Below are positions 7,811 to 15,863 of a stretch of DNA of 64,000 nt, piece after piece. The notes beneath the pieces are model-generated. The model was not told the DNA's origin. It saw nothing but the letters and a program-made list of their open reading frames with translations, and did not search any database. The stretch covers positions 115,114-179,113 of the forward strand of contig CAKONF010000001.1 of NCBI GenBank assembly GCA_934097015.1. Direction: 5' to 3'. Position 1 is the stretch's first letter; each line of letters starts with the position of its first letter. This DNA is from an uncultured Bacilli bacterium (GTDB lineage Bacteria > Bacillota_I > Bacilli_A > RF39 > UBA660). Position numbers and translations under genes: made by a program.

Positions 7811-9403
7811 ATGAATAGACTTCAAAAAATTATAGTTAGTGTAACAGGAATATTTTTAGTACTTTTAATTCTTGTAGGATTAACTTACGCATATTTTCTA
7901 ACAAGAATAAATGGAAATAGGAACGATAAAAGTATAAGTGTATCAACAGCAAACTTAGAATTAAAATATGATGATATAGAACAAGTATTAATAAGTGAAG
8001 AGAATGTAGAACCAGGTAAAACATGGATTAAAAAATTTAGTGCAACAAATACAGGAAATAAAAAAGTAGAGTCATATGGAGTTGCACTCGAAAATGTAAT
8101 AAATACATTAAAAAGAACAGAGGATTTAGTATATACATTAAATTGTACTAGTAGTTTAGGAACTACTTGCAATAAAGTAGAAGATGAACAAGAGTTTCCA
8201 ACAATAGGAAAAATATTAATTACAAATTCAATAGAATCAAAAGAAGTACAAAGTTATGAATTAACTATTACATACAAAGATCAAAATATAGATCAAAGTA
8301 TAGATATGAATAAACAATTTAGTGGAAAAATAAATATAGTAAACCCAAGTACATTTAATCCATATGTTGGTTCAATGTTAAATAGTGTAATAATTGGAAG
8401 TGCAAAAACTGCAAGTGAAAGTAGTGACGCAACAAGAACAACATTTGGTAGTGAAGTGACTGAATTCACATCAATATCAGGAGAAAATGAAAAGGTATTA
8501 AATAATGCCCCAGATGATTATGGAATAAGTTATTACTTTAGAGGAAATGTAATAGATAATTATGTATCATTTGCAAACAAAACATGGAGAATCGTTAGAA
8601 TAAATGGAGATGGAAGTATAAGACTTGTACTTGATGATGTGGCAAGAGATTCAAGTGGAAATATAATAAAATCATCATTTAATTCTAGTTTTAATGATAA
8701 TGCATATGTAGGATATATGTATGGAACAGCAGGAAGTACAACATATGATGCAACACATAAGAATATTAATGATAGTACAATAAAAACTAAAGTAGATAAA
8801 TGGTATGAAGATAATATAAAAACAAATTATGCAAATTATTTATCAGATACATTATTCTGTAATGATAAAACTCTTGCATCAAATGGAATAGGTGGGGTAG
8901 CAACTCAATTGGGTTATGGAACTAGTAAAACATATTATGCATCAACAGAGAGATTACAATATAGCACAGGAACAACAGCGATAACAACATCAAAACCAAC
9001 ATTCAAATGTGCAGAAAATGCAACAAATACATATTCAAGATTTACAGTAAATGAAACAACATTATTAAATGGAAATAAAACAAATGGAGATTTAACATAT
9101 CCAATTGGTTTACTCTCAGCAGATGAAGTAGCATATGCAGGAGCATATAAATATAATCAAACAAATAAAACATATTATTTATATAATTCATCTATAACTT
9201 CTAATTGGTGGCTTTCGTCTCCGTTCGTCTCTAGTGGTTCGGTTGCTTACGGGTGGTGCGTTATTTATTCGGATGTTGACTTCAACAACTTCTACGTCTT
9301 CGACACTTTTGCTTTCCGCCCTAGTTTGAGTCTAAAGGCTAGTGTGCTAATAAATGGTGGAGATGGAACTAGTTCAAATCCTTACACAGTGAAGTTGAGT
9401 TAA
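7811..9403 (+). CDS. TasA/camelysin-like surface protein with DGR-type variable C-terminus
   Basis: The 530-residue protein has an N-terminal membrane/signal segment (about 5-30, ending TYAYF), then a camelysin/TasA-like domain (ANLELKYDDIEQVL, VEPGKTWIKKF). A middle domain follows (TWRIVRINGDGSIRLVLDD), then a C-type-lectin-like end starting NWWLSSP and closing with FAFRPSLSLK. The last block, 9197-9324, matches the A-rich repeat at 9510-9636 and is much GC-richer than the gene body. I infer a wall-associated display protein diversified by a retroelement. The ATG at 7811 has AGGAGAGAG upstream; the frame is open further upstream without a ribosome site. A close paralog lies at 51198. Confidence 0.85.
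   Translation: MNRLQKIIVSVTGIFLVLLILVGLTYAYFLTRINGNRNDKSISVSTANLELKYDDIEQVLISEENVEPGKTWIKKFSATNTGNKKVESYGVALENVINTLKRTEDLVYTLNCTSSLGTTCNKVEDEQEFPTIGKILITNSIESKEVQSYELTITYKDQNIDQSIDMNKQFSGKINIVNPSTFNPYVGSMLNSVIIGSAKTASESSDATRTTFGSEVTEFTSISGENEKVLNNAPDDYGISYYFRGNVIDNYVSFANKTWRIVRINGDGSIRLVLDDVARDSSGNIIKSSFNSSFNDNAYVGYMYGTAGSTTYDATHKNINDSTIKTKVDKWYEDNIKTNYANYLSDTLFCNDKTLASNGIGGVATQLGYGTSKTYYASTERLQYSTGTTAITTSKPTFKCAENATNTYSRFTVNETTLLNGNKTNGDLTYPIGLLSADEVAYAGAYKYNQTNKTYYLYNSSITSNWWLSSPFVSSGSVAYGWCVIYSDVDFNNFYVFDTFAFRPSLSLKASVLINGGDGTSSNPYTVKLS
9197..9324 (+). repeat. DGR variable repeat (VR1)
   Basis: This 128-base segment encodes the C-terminal ligand-type region. It aligns with 9510-9636 from ACTTCTAATTGG to CGCCCTAG with one single-base gap. 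By hand count, 26 of 38 substitutions fall at adenines of the other copy (26 of 40 adenines changed, against 12 of 87 other bases). Adenine-directed change is the hallmark of DGR mutagenic homing. Confidence 0.8.
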
Positions 9404-9451
9404 AGTATGGATAAAGGATTCAAAAAGCATAGGCACATGCTGTTTGAGAGG

Positions 9452-9482
9452 ATATCTAATGGCGAAGTCGCACCGTAGATGT
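9452..9482 (+). other. GC-rich hairpin downstream of VR1 (DGR target-recognition type)
   Basis: ATATCTA and TAGATGT enclose GGCGAAGTCGCACC, giving a nested stem that starts 128 bases after the variable repeat. The same structure follows the second variable-ended paralog at 52822. Known DGR targets carry such a DNA hairpin/cruciform downstream of the variable region. Confidence 0.65.
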
Positions 9483-9509
9483 GTGGGTGTAAATCTAAAA
9501 AAATTGGGT

Positions 9510-9636
9510 ACTTCTAATTGGTGGCTTTTGTCTCCAAACAATTATAGTGGTTCAAACGCGAACGAATGGAACGTTAATGGTTTGAATGGAACATCGACAA
9601 CAACAACGTCAACAACTCTAACGCTTTTCGCCCTAG
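9510..9636 (+). repeat. DGR template repeat (TR), one base short
   Basis: This 127-base non-coding copy of the variable region is rich in AAC/AAT codons at the positions that differ in VR1. Read in the VR frame around a one-base deletion, it gives runs such as IDNNNVNNSNAFRP. It lies 185 bases downstream of VR1, in the usual target-TR order. Similarity ends abruptly after CGCCCTAG. A 252-base frame spanning it is a by-product, not a gene. Confidence 0.78.
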
Positions 9637-9855
9637 ATTCCTACTATGTAGAATATTTAATAATATTTGCTATACTGAGTATTAAAAATATATAATTTTT
9701 AATGAGATGAAGTAAATGCTATATGCATTAATCTAAATAGATTGGAAACAAGATTTATTCCCTGATTTAATTATAATTAAACTAAAAATAGAGTAAGTAC
9801 ACAATATAGTTTATTGTAATCTATGTTGTTATATGGCTTACTAATTTTTTTGTGA

Positions 9856-9960
9856 AAATATAAAAACAAAATTAGAATTAGAAGAAAATTAGACTATTTT
9901 AAAAAGTATGACGTTGATAAGTATAAAGTAGTTGTTAATAGTTATAAGGATATTTTTTAA
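9856..9960 (+). pseudogene. Possible remnant of a DGR reverse transcriptase C-terminus
   Basis: After an in-frame TGA, 34 codons read KYKNKIRIRRKLDYFKKYDV and end with VVVNSYKDIF and a TAA. The pattern (basic R-R-K-L-x-x-F-K-K, then N/Q-S-Y near the end) resembles the tail of DGR reverse transcriptases, and the position just after the template repeat is where the RT gene normally sits. No catalytic palm motif or longer ORF exists between 9640 and 10128. The call rests on a short, low-complexity match and could be chance. Confidence 0.3.
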
Positions 9961-9992
9961 TGTGTAATAGACAAAAATGGTTAAAAAAATAT

Positions 9993-10057
9993 ATTTGTTT
10001 AGTGTACCAAACAAAATCATCAAAAAAGGCAATTTTGTTTAATGTGCAAAACAAAAT
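9993..10057 (+). repeat. Two tandem self-complementary repeats
   Basis: Copies at 9993-10017 and 10032-10057 share the plan ATTTTGTTTA(G/A)TGT..AAACAAAAT and each folds on itself (TTTGTTT with AAACAAA). They lie between the DGR remnant and the lemA-like gene. No function is evident; they could be regulatory stems or traces of a mobile element. Confidence 0.5.
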
Positions 10058-10072
10058 AGGATTAAATATTCG

Positions 10073-10121
10073 TTATAACTCCAAAAAAGTATGAAAATAT
10101 TTGATTTTTTTGGAGTTATAA
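10073..10121. repeat. Perfect 16-bp inverted repeat at the 3' side of the lemA-like gene
   Basis: TTATAACTCCAAAAAA (10073-10088) is perfectly complementary to 10106-10121 around a 17-base loop. It lies 8 bases beyond the stop of the minus-strand gene. The expected T-run does not directly follow the stem on that strand, but the A6/T6 core may still give bidirectional termination. Confidence 0.6.
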
Positions 10122-10128
10122 AAAAAAA

Positions 10129-10677
10129 TCAAAGTTTAAAATCTTTGATTTCATCATCAAACATATTTTTTCCATCAAAATAGTTTCTAAGTTTTATTTT
10201 ATGAAATTTAGCAATTATGTTTGTTGGAAATTTTTTTATTAATAAATTTATTTCTGTTGTGTATTTATTATAAAATGCTTTTGCTGCTTCTAATATTTCA
10301 TCACTATCTTTTAAATCATTTATTATACTGATATATTCTTCATTATCTTCTAAAGATTTATAATCATTTTTTACTTGATGAATTAAGTTTTCACCTTCTA
10401 CAATTTTTCTATCTAAATCAAAATTTGATATATTATCTTTTTTTAATTTTTCTAAATCTTTAAAATATGTAACTTCTTTTTTTAATAATTTATTTATTGT
10501 TGTAGAAGATTTCATTATTAAATCATATTTATTTCTTAATTCATTATCTATTATACTTTCTGATTCATTAATTTTTATATTCTTTTCTTGTAAATTATTA
10601 AAATTATATATATAACTTATTATTAATATTCCTATAAGTATTATTGCAATTAAAATTATTATCATTATTATATTCAT
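10129..10677 (-). CDS. LemA family protein
   Basis: This 182-residue protein has one N-terminal membrane anchor (about residues 3-24) and an all-helical cytoplasmic or extracellular domain. LemA-family hallmarks are visible: YNFNNLQEKN after the anchor, AKAFYNKYTTEINLLIKKFP, NIIAKFHKIKLRNYFDG and the C-terminal IKDFKL. The family is widespread and its role is poorly defined. AGGTGATG precedes the ATG. It is transcribed divergently from the MBL-fold gene. Confidence 0.85.
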   Translation of the reverse strand: MNIIMIIILIAIILIGILIISYIYNFNNLQEKNIKINESESIIDNELRNKYDLIMKSSTTINKLLKKEVTYFKDLEKLKKDNISNFDLDRKIVEGENLIHQVKNDYKSLEDNEEYISIINDLKDSDEILEAAKAFYNKYTTEINLLIKKFPTNIIAKFHKIKLRNYFDGKNMFDDEIKDFKL

Positions 10678-10745
10678 TTACATCACCTACTATATAAGTA
10701 TAGCATAAATATTAAAAAAATTGTAAAATAATATTGGTGATATAT

Positions 10746-11261
10746 GTGAATATTAAAAAAGTTGTTGTTGGTGAATTAGAAACTAATTGTTATATTGTAG
10801 AAAATGATAATGAATGTTTGATAATAGATCCTGGTAGTGAAAGTGATAAAATAATTAAAAATATTGATAAAAAAGTAGTTGGTATACTTTTAACACATAG
10901 ACATTTTGACCATGTTGGAGCATTAGAAAACATTTCTAAGTATTATAAAGTTTCTGTATATGATATTAATAATTTACATGAGGGTATGAATGTTATTGGT
11001 AGTTTTAAATTTGAAGTTAGATATAATTTAGGACATACTATGGATTCTATAAGTTTTATTTTTGATAATATTATGTTTAGTGGAGATTTTATATTTAAAG
11101 GTTGCATTGGTAGATGCGATTTAGGTGGAGATTTTACTTTGATGAAGGAAAGTATTAAATCTATTTTGAAATCTAATGTAAATTATAAAATATATCCTGG
11201 ACATGGAGATAGTACTTATTTATTTGATGAAAAAAATATGCTTGAAAGTTATATAAAATAA
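10746..11261 (+). CDS. MBL-fold metallo-hydrolase (glyoxalase II-like)
   Basis: This 171-residue single-domain metallo-beta-lactamase-fold enzyme has the zinc motif THRHFDHVGA (HxHxDH), an LGHTMDSISF histidine, FSGDFIFKGCIGRCD and a late YPGHGDSTY. It most resembles short glyoxalase-II-type hydrolases acting on small thioesters; the substrate cannot be read from sequence. The GTG at 10746 is chosen because GGTGA lies 5 bases upstream; earlier in-frame TTG and GTG codons lack a ribosome site. Confidence 0.85.
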   Translation: MNIKKVVVGELETNCYIVENDNECLIIDPGSESDKIIKNIDKKVVGILLTHRHFDHVGALENISKYYKVSVYDINNLHEGMNVIGSFKFEVRYNLGHTMDSISFIFDNIMFSGDFIFKGCIGRCDLGGDFTLMKESIKSILKSNVNYKIYPGHGDSTYLFDEKNMLESYIK

Positions 11262-11283
11262 AAATGCTCTAGGGCATTTTTTA
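11260..11283. terminator. Bidirectional terminator between convergent genes
   Basis: AAAAATGC and GCATTTTT pair around TCTAGG. The stem ends in T-runs on both strands and overlaps the stop of the GerQ-like gene, serving the MBL gene on plus and gerQ on minus. Confidence 0.75.
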
Positions 11284-11610
11284 AATGGAATAATTTATTT
11301 TTTCTTCAAATTCTACATAGTTTAAATAAATCATTAGAATTAGATACCACTTACCTGTTGTTGGGTCACTTATAATTAAGTGGTCTCTTCCTGCTTGTTC
11401 TATTATTCCTGTATATACAGAATCTTTCCAATCTATAGAATCAGGATAACTAACATATGCTTTTACTTTCTTTCCTTTATTTAATCTTAAAATATTTTCT
11501 ATGTAGCTTTGTTCCATAGGTAAGTCATTTCCTACTGGTACAATTGTATCTTGATAGTTAGATGTTGTAGCAGCGGGAAAAGTTGGATTTTGATAATATG
11601 TTCCGTTCAT
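11281..11610 (-). CDS. gerQ: GerQ-family spore coat protein
   Basis: This 109-residue protein matches GerQ, a Bacillus coat protein needed for cortex-lytic enzyme localisation and cross-linked by transglutaminase. Diagnostic blocks are YIENILRLNKGKKVKAYVSY, GIIEQAGRDHLIISDPTTGK and WYLILMIYLNYVEFEEKINY. The N-terminal region is shorter than in Bacillus and lacks a glutamine-rich stretch. AGAGGTG precedes the ATG at 11610; a GTG 9 bases upstream overlaps that site. With Spo0A at 53065 it supports a sporulation heritage. Confidence 0.85.
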   Translation of the reverse strand: MNGTYYQNPTFPAATTSNYQDTIVPVGNDLPMEQSYIENILRLNKGKKVKAYVSYPDSIDWKDSVYTGIIEQAGRDHLIISDPTTGKWYLILMIYLNYVEFEEKINYSI

Positions 11611-11714
11611 TAATTTCACCTCTTTAAAATATATGAAATATATAATTTTATATTCTTTGTATTGATTTTTTTTTAGTTTATCGATATACTAGTTAACGAA
11701 AGAAGTTGATTAAT

Positions 11715-13181
11715 ATGCGTGAATATTCTGAGCAAGAACAAGTTAGACGTGATAAATTAAAAGAAATAGAAAAAGTTTGTAATCCTTATCCTGATAGTTT
11801 TAAAAGAACACATACTTTAAAAGATGCTTCTAAATTAGAAGATGGTATTACTGAAGTTAGTGTATGTGGAAGAATTATGTTTATGAGAAAGATGGGTAAA
11901 TTATCTTTTATACGTATTCGTGATTTGGAAGGAAGTTTACAATTAGAATTAAAAGTTGATGAAGTTGGAGAAGAAAAATATGCATTCTTTAAGAAAATGT
12001 TTGATTCTGGTGACTTTATGGGTGCAACTGGTGAAATGTTTACAACTCAAACTGGTGAGAAAACTTTAAGAGTTAAAAGTTTTGAATTTTTAGGTAAAGC
12101 ATTAAGACCTCTTCCTGAAAAGTTTCATGGACTTACAGATCAAGAAATGAAGTATAGACAAAGATATACTGATTTAATAATGAATGAAGAATCTAGAAAA
12201 GTATTTTTAGGTAGAAGTAAATTTTATTCATTTTTACATAGATATTTAGGCGAAAATGGATTCTTAGAAGTTGAAACTCCTATACTTCAAAATGCTGTAT
12301 GTGGTGCAAGTGCTAAACCATTCTTTACACATCATAATGCTCTTGATATGGAATGTAATTTAAGAATTGCTCCAGAAACTTATTTAAAACAATGTATAGC
12401 TGGTGGATTTGATAGAGTTTATGAACTTGCAAAATGTTTTAGAAATGAAGGAATGGATACAGAACATTTACAAGAATTTACACAAGTTGAATGGTACGTT
12501 GCTTATTGGAATTTTGAAGATAATATAAAATTTTATCAAGGATTTATTAAGAATTTATTATTAGAATTACTTGGTACTACTACTATAGAATATCAAGGAT
12601 ATAGTTTAGATTTTGGAAAAGAAAATTGGAATAGAATAAATTATGTTGAAGAGATGAATAAAGTATTTGGATTTGAATTCTTAGATATTACTGATCCAAT
12701 TGAATTAAAGGATAAAATAGTTGAAAAAGGATTATTTAGTTATGAAGATTTAGAAGATTATAAATCTTTAAGTCAAATAATTGATTTCTGTTATAAAAAG
12801 AAAATTAGAGAAGGTATAATGGAACCAACAATTATATATAATTATCCTGCAGTTATGATACCTTTAGCTCGTAGAAATGATGAAGATAAGAGAAGAATAG
12901 ATGTATTCCAAGTACTTGCTGCTGGAACAGAGTTATGTAAAGCTTATTCAGAGTTAGTTAATCCAATAGAGCAAAGAGAAGCATTTATGGAACAATTAAA
13001 AGCTAAGGCTCAAGGTGATGATGAAACTATGGATATGGATGAAAGTTTCTTAATGGCTATGGAACAAGGTATGCCACCTATAAGTGGATTAGGATTTGGA
13101 ATAGATAGATTAATGATGTTAATATTTAATCAACCATCTATAAGAGATGTTGTGTTATTCCCACAAATGAAAAATAAATAG
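11715..13181 (+). CDS. lysS: Lysyl-tRNA synthetase (class II)
   Basis: This 488-residue enzyme charges tRNA-Lys. An N-terminal OB-fold anticodon-binding domain (about 45-140, with VCGRIMFMRKMGKLSFIRI) is followed by the class II catalytic core: motif 1 around GFLEVETPIL, motif 2 FRNEGMDTEHLQEFTQVEW and motif 3 GLGFGIDRLMML. Length is normal. The ATG at 11715 is preferred over an upstream TTG at 11706. No T-box is visible in the 100-base leader. Confidence 0.96.
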   Translation: MREYSEQEQVRRDKLKEIEKVCNPYPDSFKRTHTLKDASKLEDGITEVSVCGRIMFMRKMGKLSFIRIRDLEGSLQLELKVDEVGEEKYAFFKKMFDSGDFMGATGEMFTTQTGEKTLRVKSFEFLGKALRPLPEKFHGLTDQEMKYRQRYTDLIMNEESRKVFLGRSKFYSFLHRYLGENGFLEVETPILQNAVCGASAKPFFTHHNALDMECNLRIAPETYLKQCIAGGFDRVYELAKCFRNEGMDTEHLQEFTQVEWYVAYWNFEDNIKFYQGFIKNLLLELLGTTTIEYQGYSLDFGKENWNRINYVEEMNKVFGFEFLDITDPIELKDKIVEKGLFSYEDLEDYKSLSQIIDFCYKKKIREGIMEPTIIYNYPAVMIPLARRNDEDKRRIDVFQVLAAGTELCKAYSELVNPIEQREAFMEQLKAKAQGDDETMDMDESFLMAMEQGMPPISGLGFGIDRLMMLIFNQPSIRDVVLFPQMKNK

Positions 13182-13195
13182 TTTTTATAGTATAA

Positions 13196-13894
13196 ATGAT
13201 AAATTTTACAAATTGCGTTGAAGAATTAAATAAATTTATTAGTTCTGAAAAGAAAAAAACTTTAATTTTTGAAGATAAAAGATATTTAGTAAAATTTCCG
13301 AATCCAATTTTAGATAAAAATATTTCTTATATAAATAATTCATTGTCTGAATATGTTAGTAGCAATATATTTAGATTAGTAGGTTTTGAAACTCAAGAAA
13401 CTTTATTAGGCAAATATAAATTTAATGGTGTAGAAAAAAACAGTTTGTGCTTGTTTAGATTTTACAGATGATGAAAATGAATTATATGAATTTGAAAGTA
13501 TTGCATTAAGTGCTAATCCTGATAAAAAAATCGGTACTGAATTAGAAGATATTTTAGAAATACTTAGAAATAATAAATTATTTGATTATAATTTTATACA
13601 AGAAAAATTTTGGGACATGTTTATAATTGATAGTATTATTGGTATACAGATAGACATAATGGGAATTGGTGCTTTTTAGTTAATAAAAAGACTAAAAAAA
13701 TTGAATTTTCTCCGATTTATAATTGTGGTTCATGTTTAAATCCAATGCTTGAAGATAGTGATATTGAAAAAATTGAAGATTTTATAAATGATGTTTTACG
13801 TATTTCTGATGTTAGAAAAGATTTTTATAAAAAAATAATTTCTATGAGAAATGATGTATTAAAAAAAGTATATAATGGACTAAATGATTGTTAA
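13196..13894 (+). pseudogene. Frameshifted HipA/CtkA-like serine/threonine kinase
   Basis: One reading frame broken at two points encodes about 230 residues. The first frame (to about 13440) gives LIFEDKRYLVKFPNP. An extra A in a seven-A run near 13434-13440 shifts to TVCACLDFTDDENELYEFES. One base is then missing near 13646, after which DRHNGNWCFLVNKK and FSPIYNCGSC follow. The (N)xDRHxxN catalytic loop and fold order match HipA-fold kinases of the CtkA type. Restoring one base would recreate GN-TDRHNGNW. It begins 14 bases after lysS with no terminator between them. Confidence 0.72.
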
Positions 13895-13917
13895 CTAGAT
13901 GTGTTAGCAATCTTTTT
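13886..13917 (+). terminator. Rho-independent terminator
   Basis: GATTGTTAAC pairs with GTTAGCAATC (one G-T pair) around a 7-base loop, followed by five Ts. It overlaps the 3' end of the broken kinase gene. Confidence 0.75.
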
Positions 13918-14006
13918 ATTTTAAAATAAGAATAGTACATTATATAACACATAAAAATTAAGTTGTTATAGAAAAGTTTTAATCGATTTTAATAAACAAA
14001 AATATG

Positions 14007-14035
14007 TTGATTATTATAAATAAATTATATATAAT
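14007..14035 (+). promoter_or_regulatory. Sigma-A type promoter for the HEAT/methyltransferase gene
   Basis: TTGATT, a 17-base spacer and TATAAT end 25 bases before the ATG at 14061. Confidence 0.6.
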
Positions 14036-14060
14036 ATAAGGCGTAGTTAGAGAGGTATTT

Positions 14061-15863
14061 ATGAGTATTGAAGAAAAATTGAAAATAGTTAATGATTTAA
14101 AGAATGGGAGATATAAAAGTATATCTAAATTTAAAATTTCAGAATCTGATTTATTGGATATATCACATGAATTAAAACGTTCTAAATTTGATGTAGGTGT
14201 ATTAATTAACATTATTCTTTTAAATAGAATTAATGAAAATTGCGATTGGAATATTGGGAGTTTACTTCAGCATTTTGACTATAATAAAATAATTCTAGTA
14301 TTACAATCTATTTCATTAAATAGACGAGGATATTTATATGATTCAATAGGATTTTGCTGGGCGTTGGGTGAATGTCCTTACAAAAATGAGAAAGTAATAG
14401 AATTTTTATATGAAGTTATTAATAATGGTAGAAATTCTGAATCTTGGTGGAGAGCAGCTTTTGCATTAGAAAAAATTACTGGAAAAAATGCAATAAATAA
14501 TTTAAAAAGAAGTTTAAAAAATCATGTTATTATATCTTTAGATGAAAGTTTGGAAGATTTATCTGATAAAAAGAATGTAATTAATATTTTACTAAATTCT
14601 AATAGCAAAATAATAAAAGATAAAATATATCCGTGTTTGAAAGAAAGATTTAATAATTCTGTCAATGAAAAAGAATTGATAAATATTATTTGGTTGTTAG
14701 GTCGATTAAGATTGTATGATGAAAGTATGTTAAAAAAATCTTTAGAAATATTGGAAACTACTAATAATTATGAAACTAAATATTATATTTTGCAAGCTAT
14801 GATAGATGATCCTAAAACTATATATATTAATTATTTCAGAAATTTTTTGGAGTCTGATGATAAATTAATAAAGAAAATGGCTATTTTTGGTTTGGCAGAA
14901 CTAGGGACGAATGTTGATGTTTCCAAATTAGAAAAGCTTTTGGAAGATGAAACTAATCCAAATATTATCTCATCTTTAACTAAAGCTATTTACAAAGTAA
15001 AAAATAACTATTTTAATGTAGAAAATAATTACAATCGGAAATATTTAGTTAATGAAAATGGTTTAATTGGTGATGATTCTGATAAGTGGTATGCTGATGC
15101 ATCAATTTATAATTTATTTTCCGAAGCAGAAGATCCAGAGAATATTTGTTTTAATTTAATATTTAATAAAGTTTTAGAAGATAAAATAAAAATAGTTAAT
15201 CCAGTTGATTTGGCTACTGGAACAGGTAGAGCTGCTAAATATATATTAAATAATGTGTCTTATCATGGTAATTTGTATGCGATTGATTATAGTAGACAAA
15301 TGCTCGATTATTTTGAAAGAACTATTAATAGACAAAAATATTACGTAAAGAATATAGAATTGGTTCATTCTAAAATTCAAGATTTTAAAATTCCTAATAA
15401 CGAAAAATCATCTTTAATAATAAGTTCCTTTGGTTTTCCAAGTAAAATATCTGATGAAAAAAGATGTAAATGTGAACTAGAAAATATTTATAATTTATTA
15501 TCTGATGATGGTGTTTTTATTACTTTGGGATGGGATGAAACATTTAATGACGATTTAAATAATATGTGGTATAAATATATTCCTGATAATATAAAAGCCG
15601 CTAATTTTGAAGAATGGAGAAAGATTAGAGAGGCGAGTATAAAAAGTGCACGAAACTGTAATTTAACATGGTACAAAAAGAATTTGTCGGTTCCGTTATT
15701 GTATGATACTTTAGAAGAAACTATAAATGTAATGGGACATTTGTTTGGCAGAGATGCTGCACTTGAAATATTGAAAAATAAGAGAAATATGTGGTGGATG
15801 TCATTAGGAATTACTTGGGATAATAAAAAAACATTAGCTAAAATATTAAAAAAGGAGATATAA
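14061..15863 (+). CDS. HEAT-repeat protein fused to a class I SAM methyltransferase
   Basis: In this 600-residue protein, residues about 1-320 are helical repeats of HEAT type (for example ESWWRAAFALEKITGKNAIN and KMAIFGLAELGTNVDVSKLE). A Rossmann methyltransferase follows, with motif I PVDLATGTGRAAKYI, a YAIDYSRQMLDYF acidic loop and ISSFGFPSKISDE. The tail is tryptophan-rich (MWWMSLGITWDN). The substrate is unknown; HEAT repeats suggest a protein or nucleic-acid partner. It is followed with no gap by the CYTH gene, whose ribosome site AAGGAG lies in its last codons. Confidence 0.8.
   Translation: MSIEEKLKIVNDLKNGRYKSISKFKISESDLLDISHELKRSKFDVGVLINIILLNRINENCDWNIGSLLQHFDYNKIILVLQSISLNRRGYLYDSIGFCWALGECPYKNEKVIEFLYEVINNGRNSESWWRAAFALEKITGKNAINNLKRSLKNHVIISLDESLEDLSDKKNVINILLNSNSKIIKDKIYPCLKERFNNSVNEKELINIIWLLGRLRLYDESMLKKSLEILETTNNYETKYYILQAMIDDPKTIYINYFRNFLESDDKLIKKMAIFGLAELGTNVDVSKLEKLLEDETNPNIISSLTKAIYKVKNNYFNVENNYNRKYLVNENGLIGDDSDKWYADASIYNLFSEAEDPENICFNLIFNKVLEDKIKIVNPVDLATGTGRAAKYILNNVSYHGNLYAIDYSRQMLDYFERTINRQKYYVKNIELVHSKIQDFKIPNNEKSSLIISSFGFPSKISDEKRCKCELENIYNLLSDDGVFITLGWDETFNDDLNNMWYKYIPDNIKAANFEEWRKIREASIKSARNCNLTWYKKNLSVPLLYDTLEETINVMGHLFGRDAALEILKNKRNMWWMSLGITWDNKKTLAKILKKEI

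Noticed and set aside
9444..9695. An 83-codon frame crossing the template repeat
   Set aside because: It is out of phase with the variable-repeat frame after the one-base gap, ends in a low-complexity Thr run created by the shift and has no conserved start; it is a by-product of the non-coding template.
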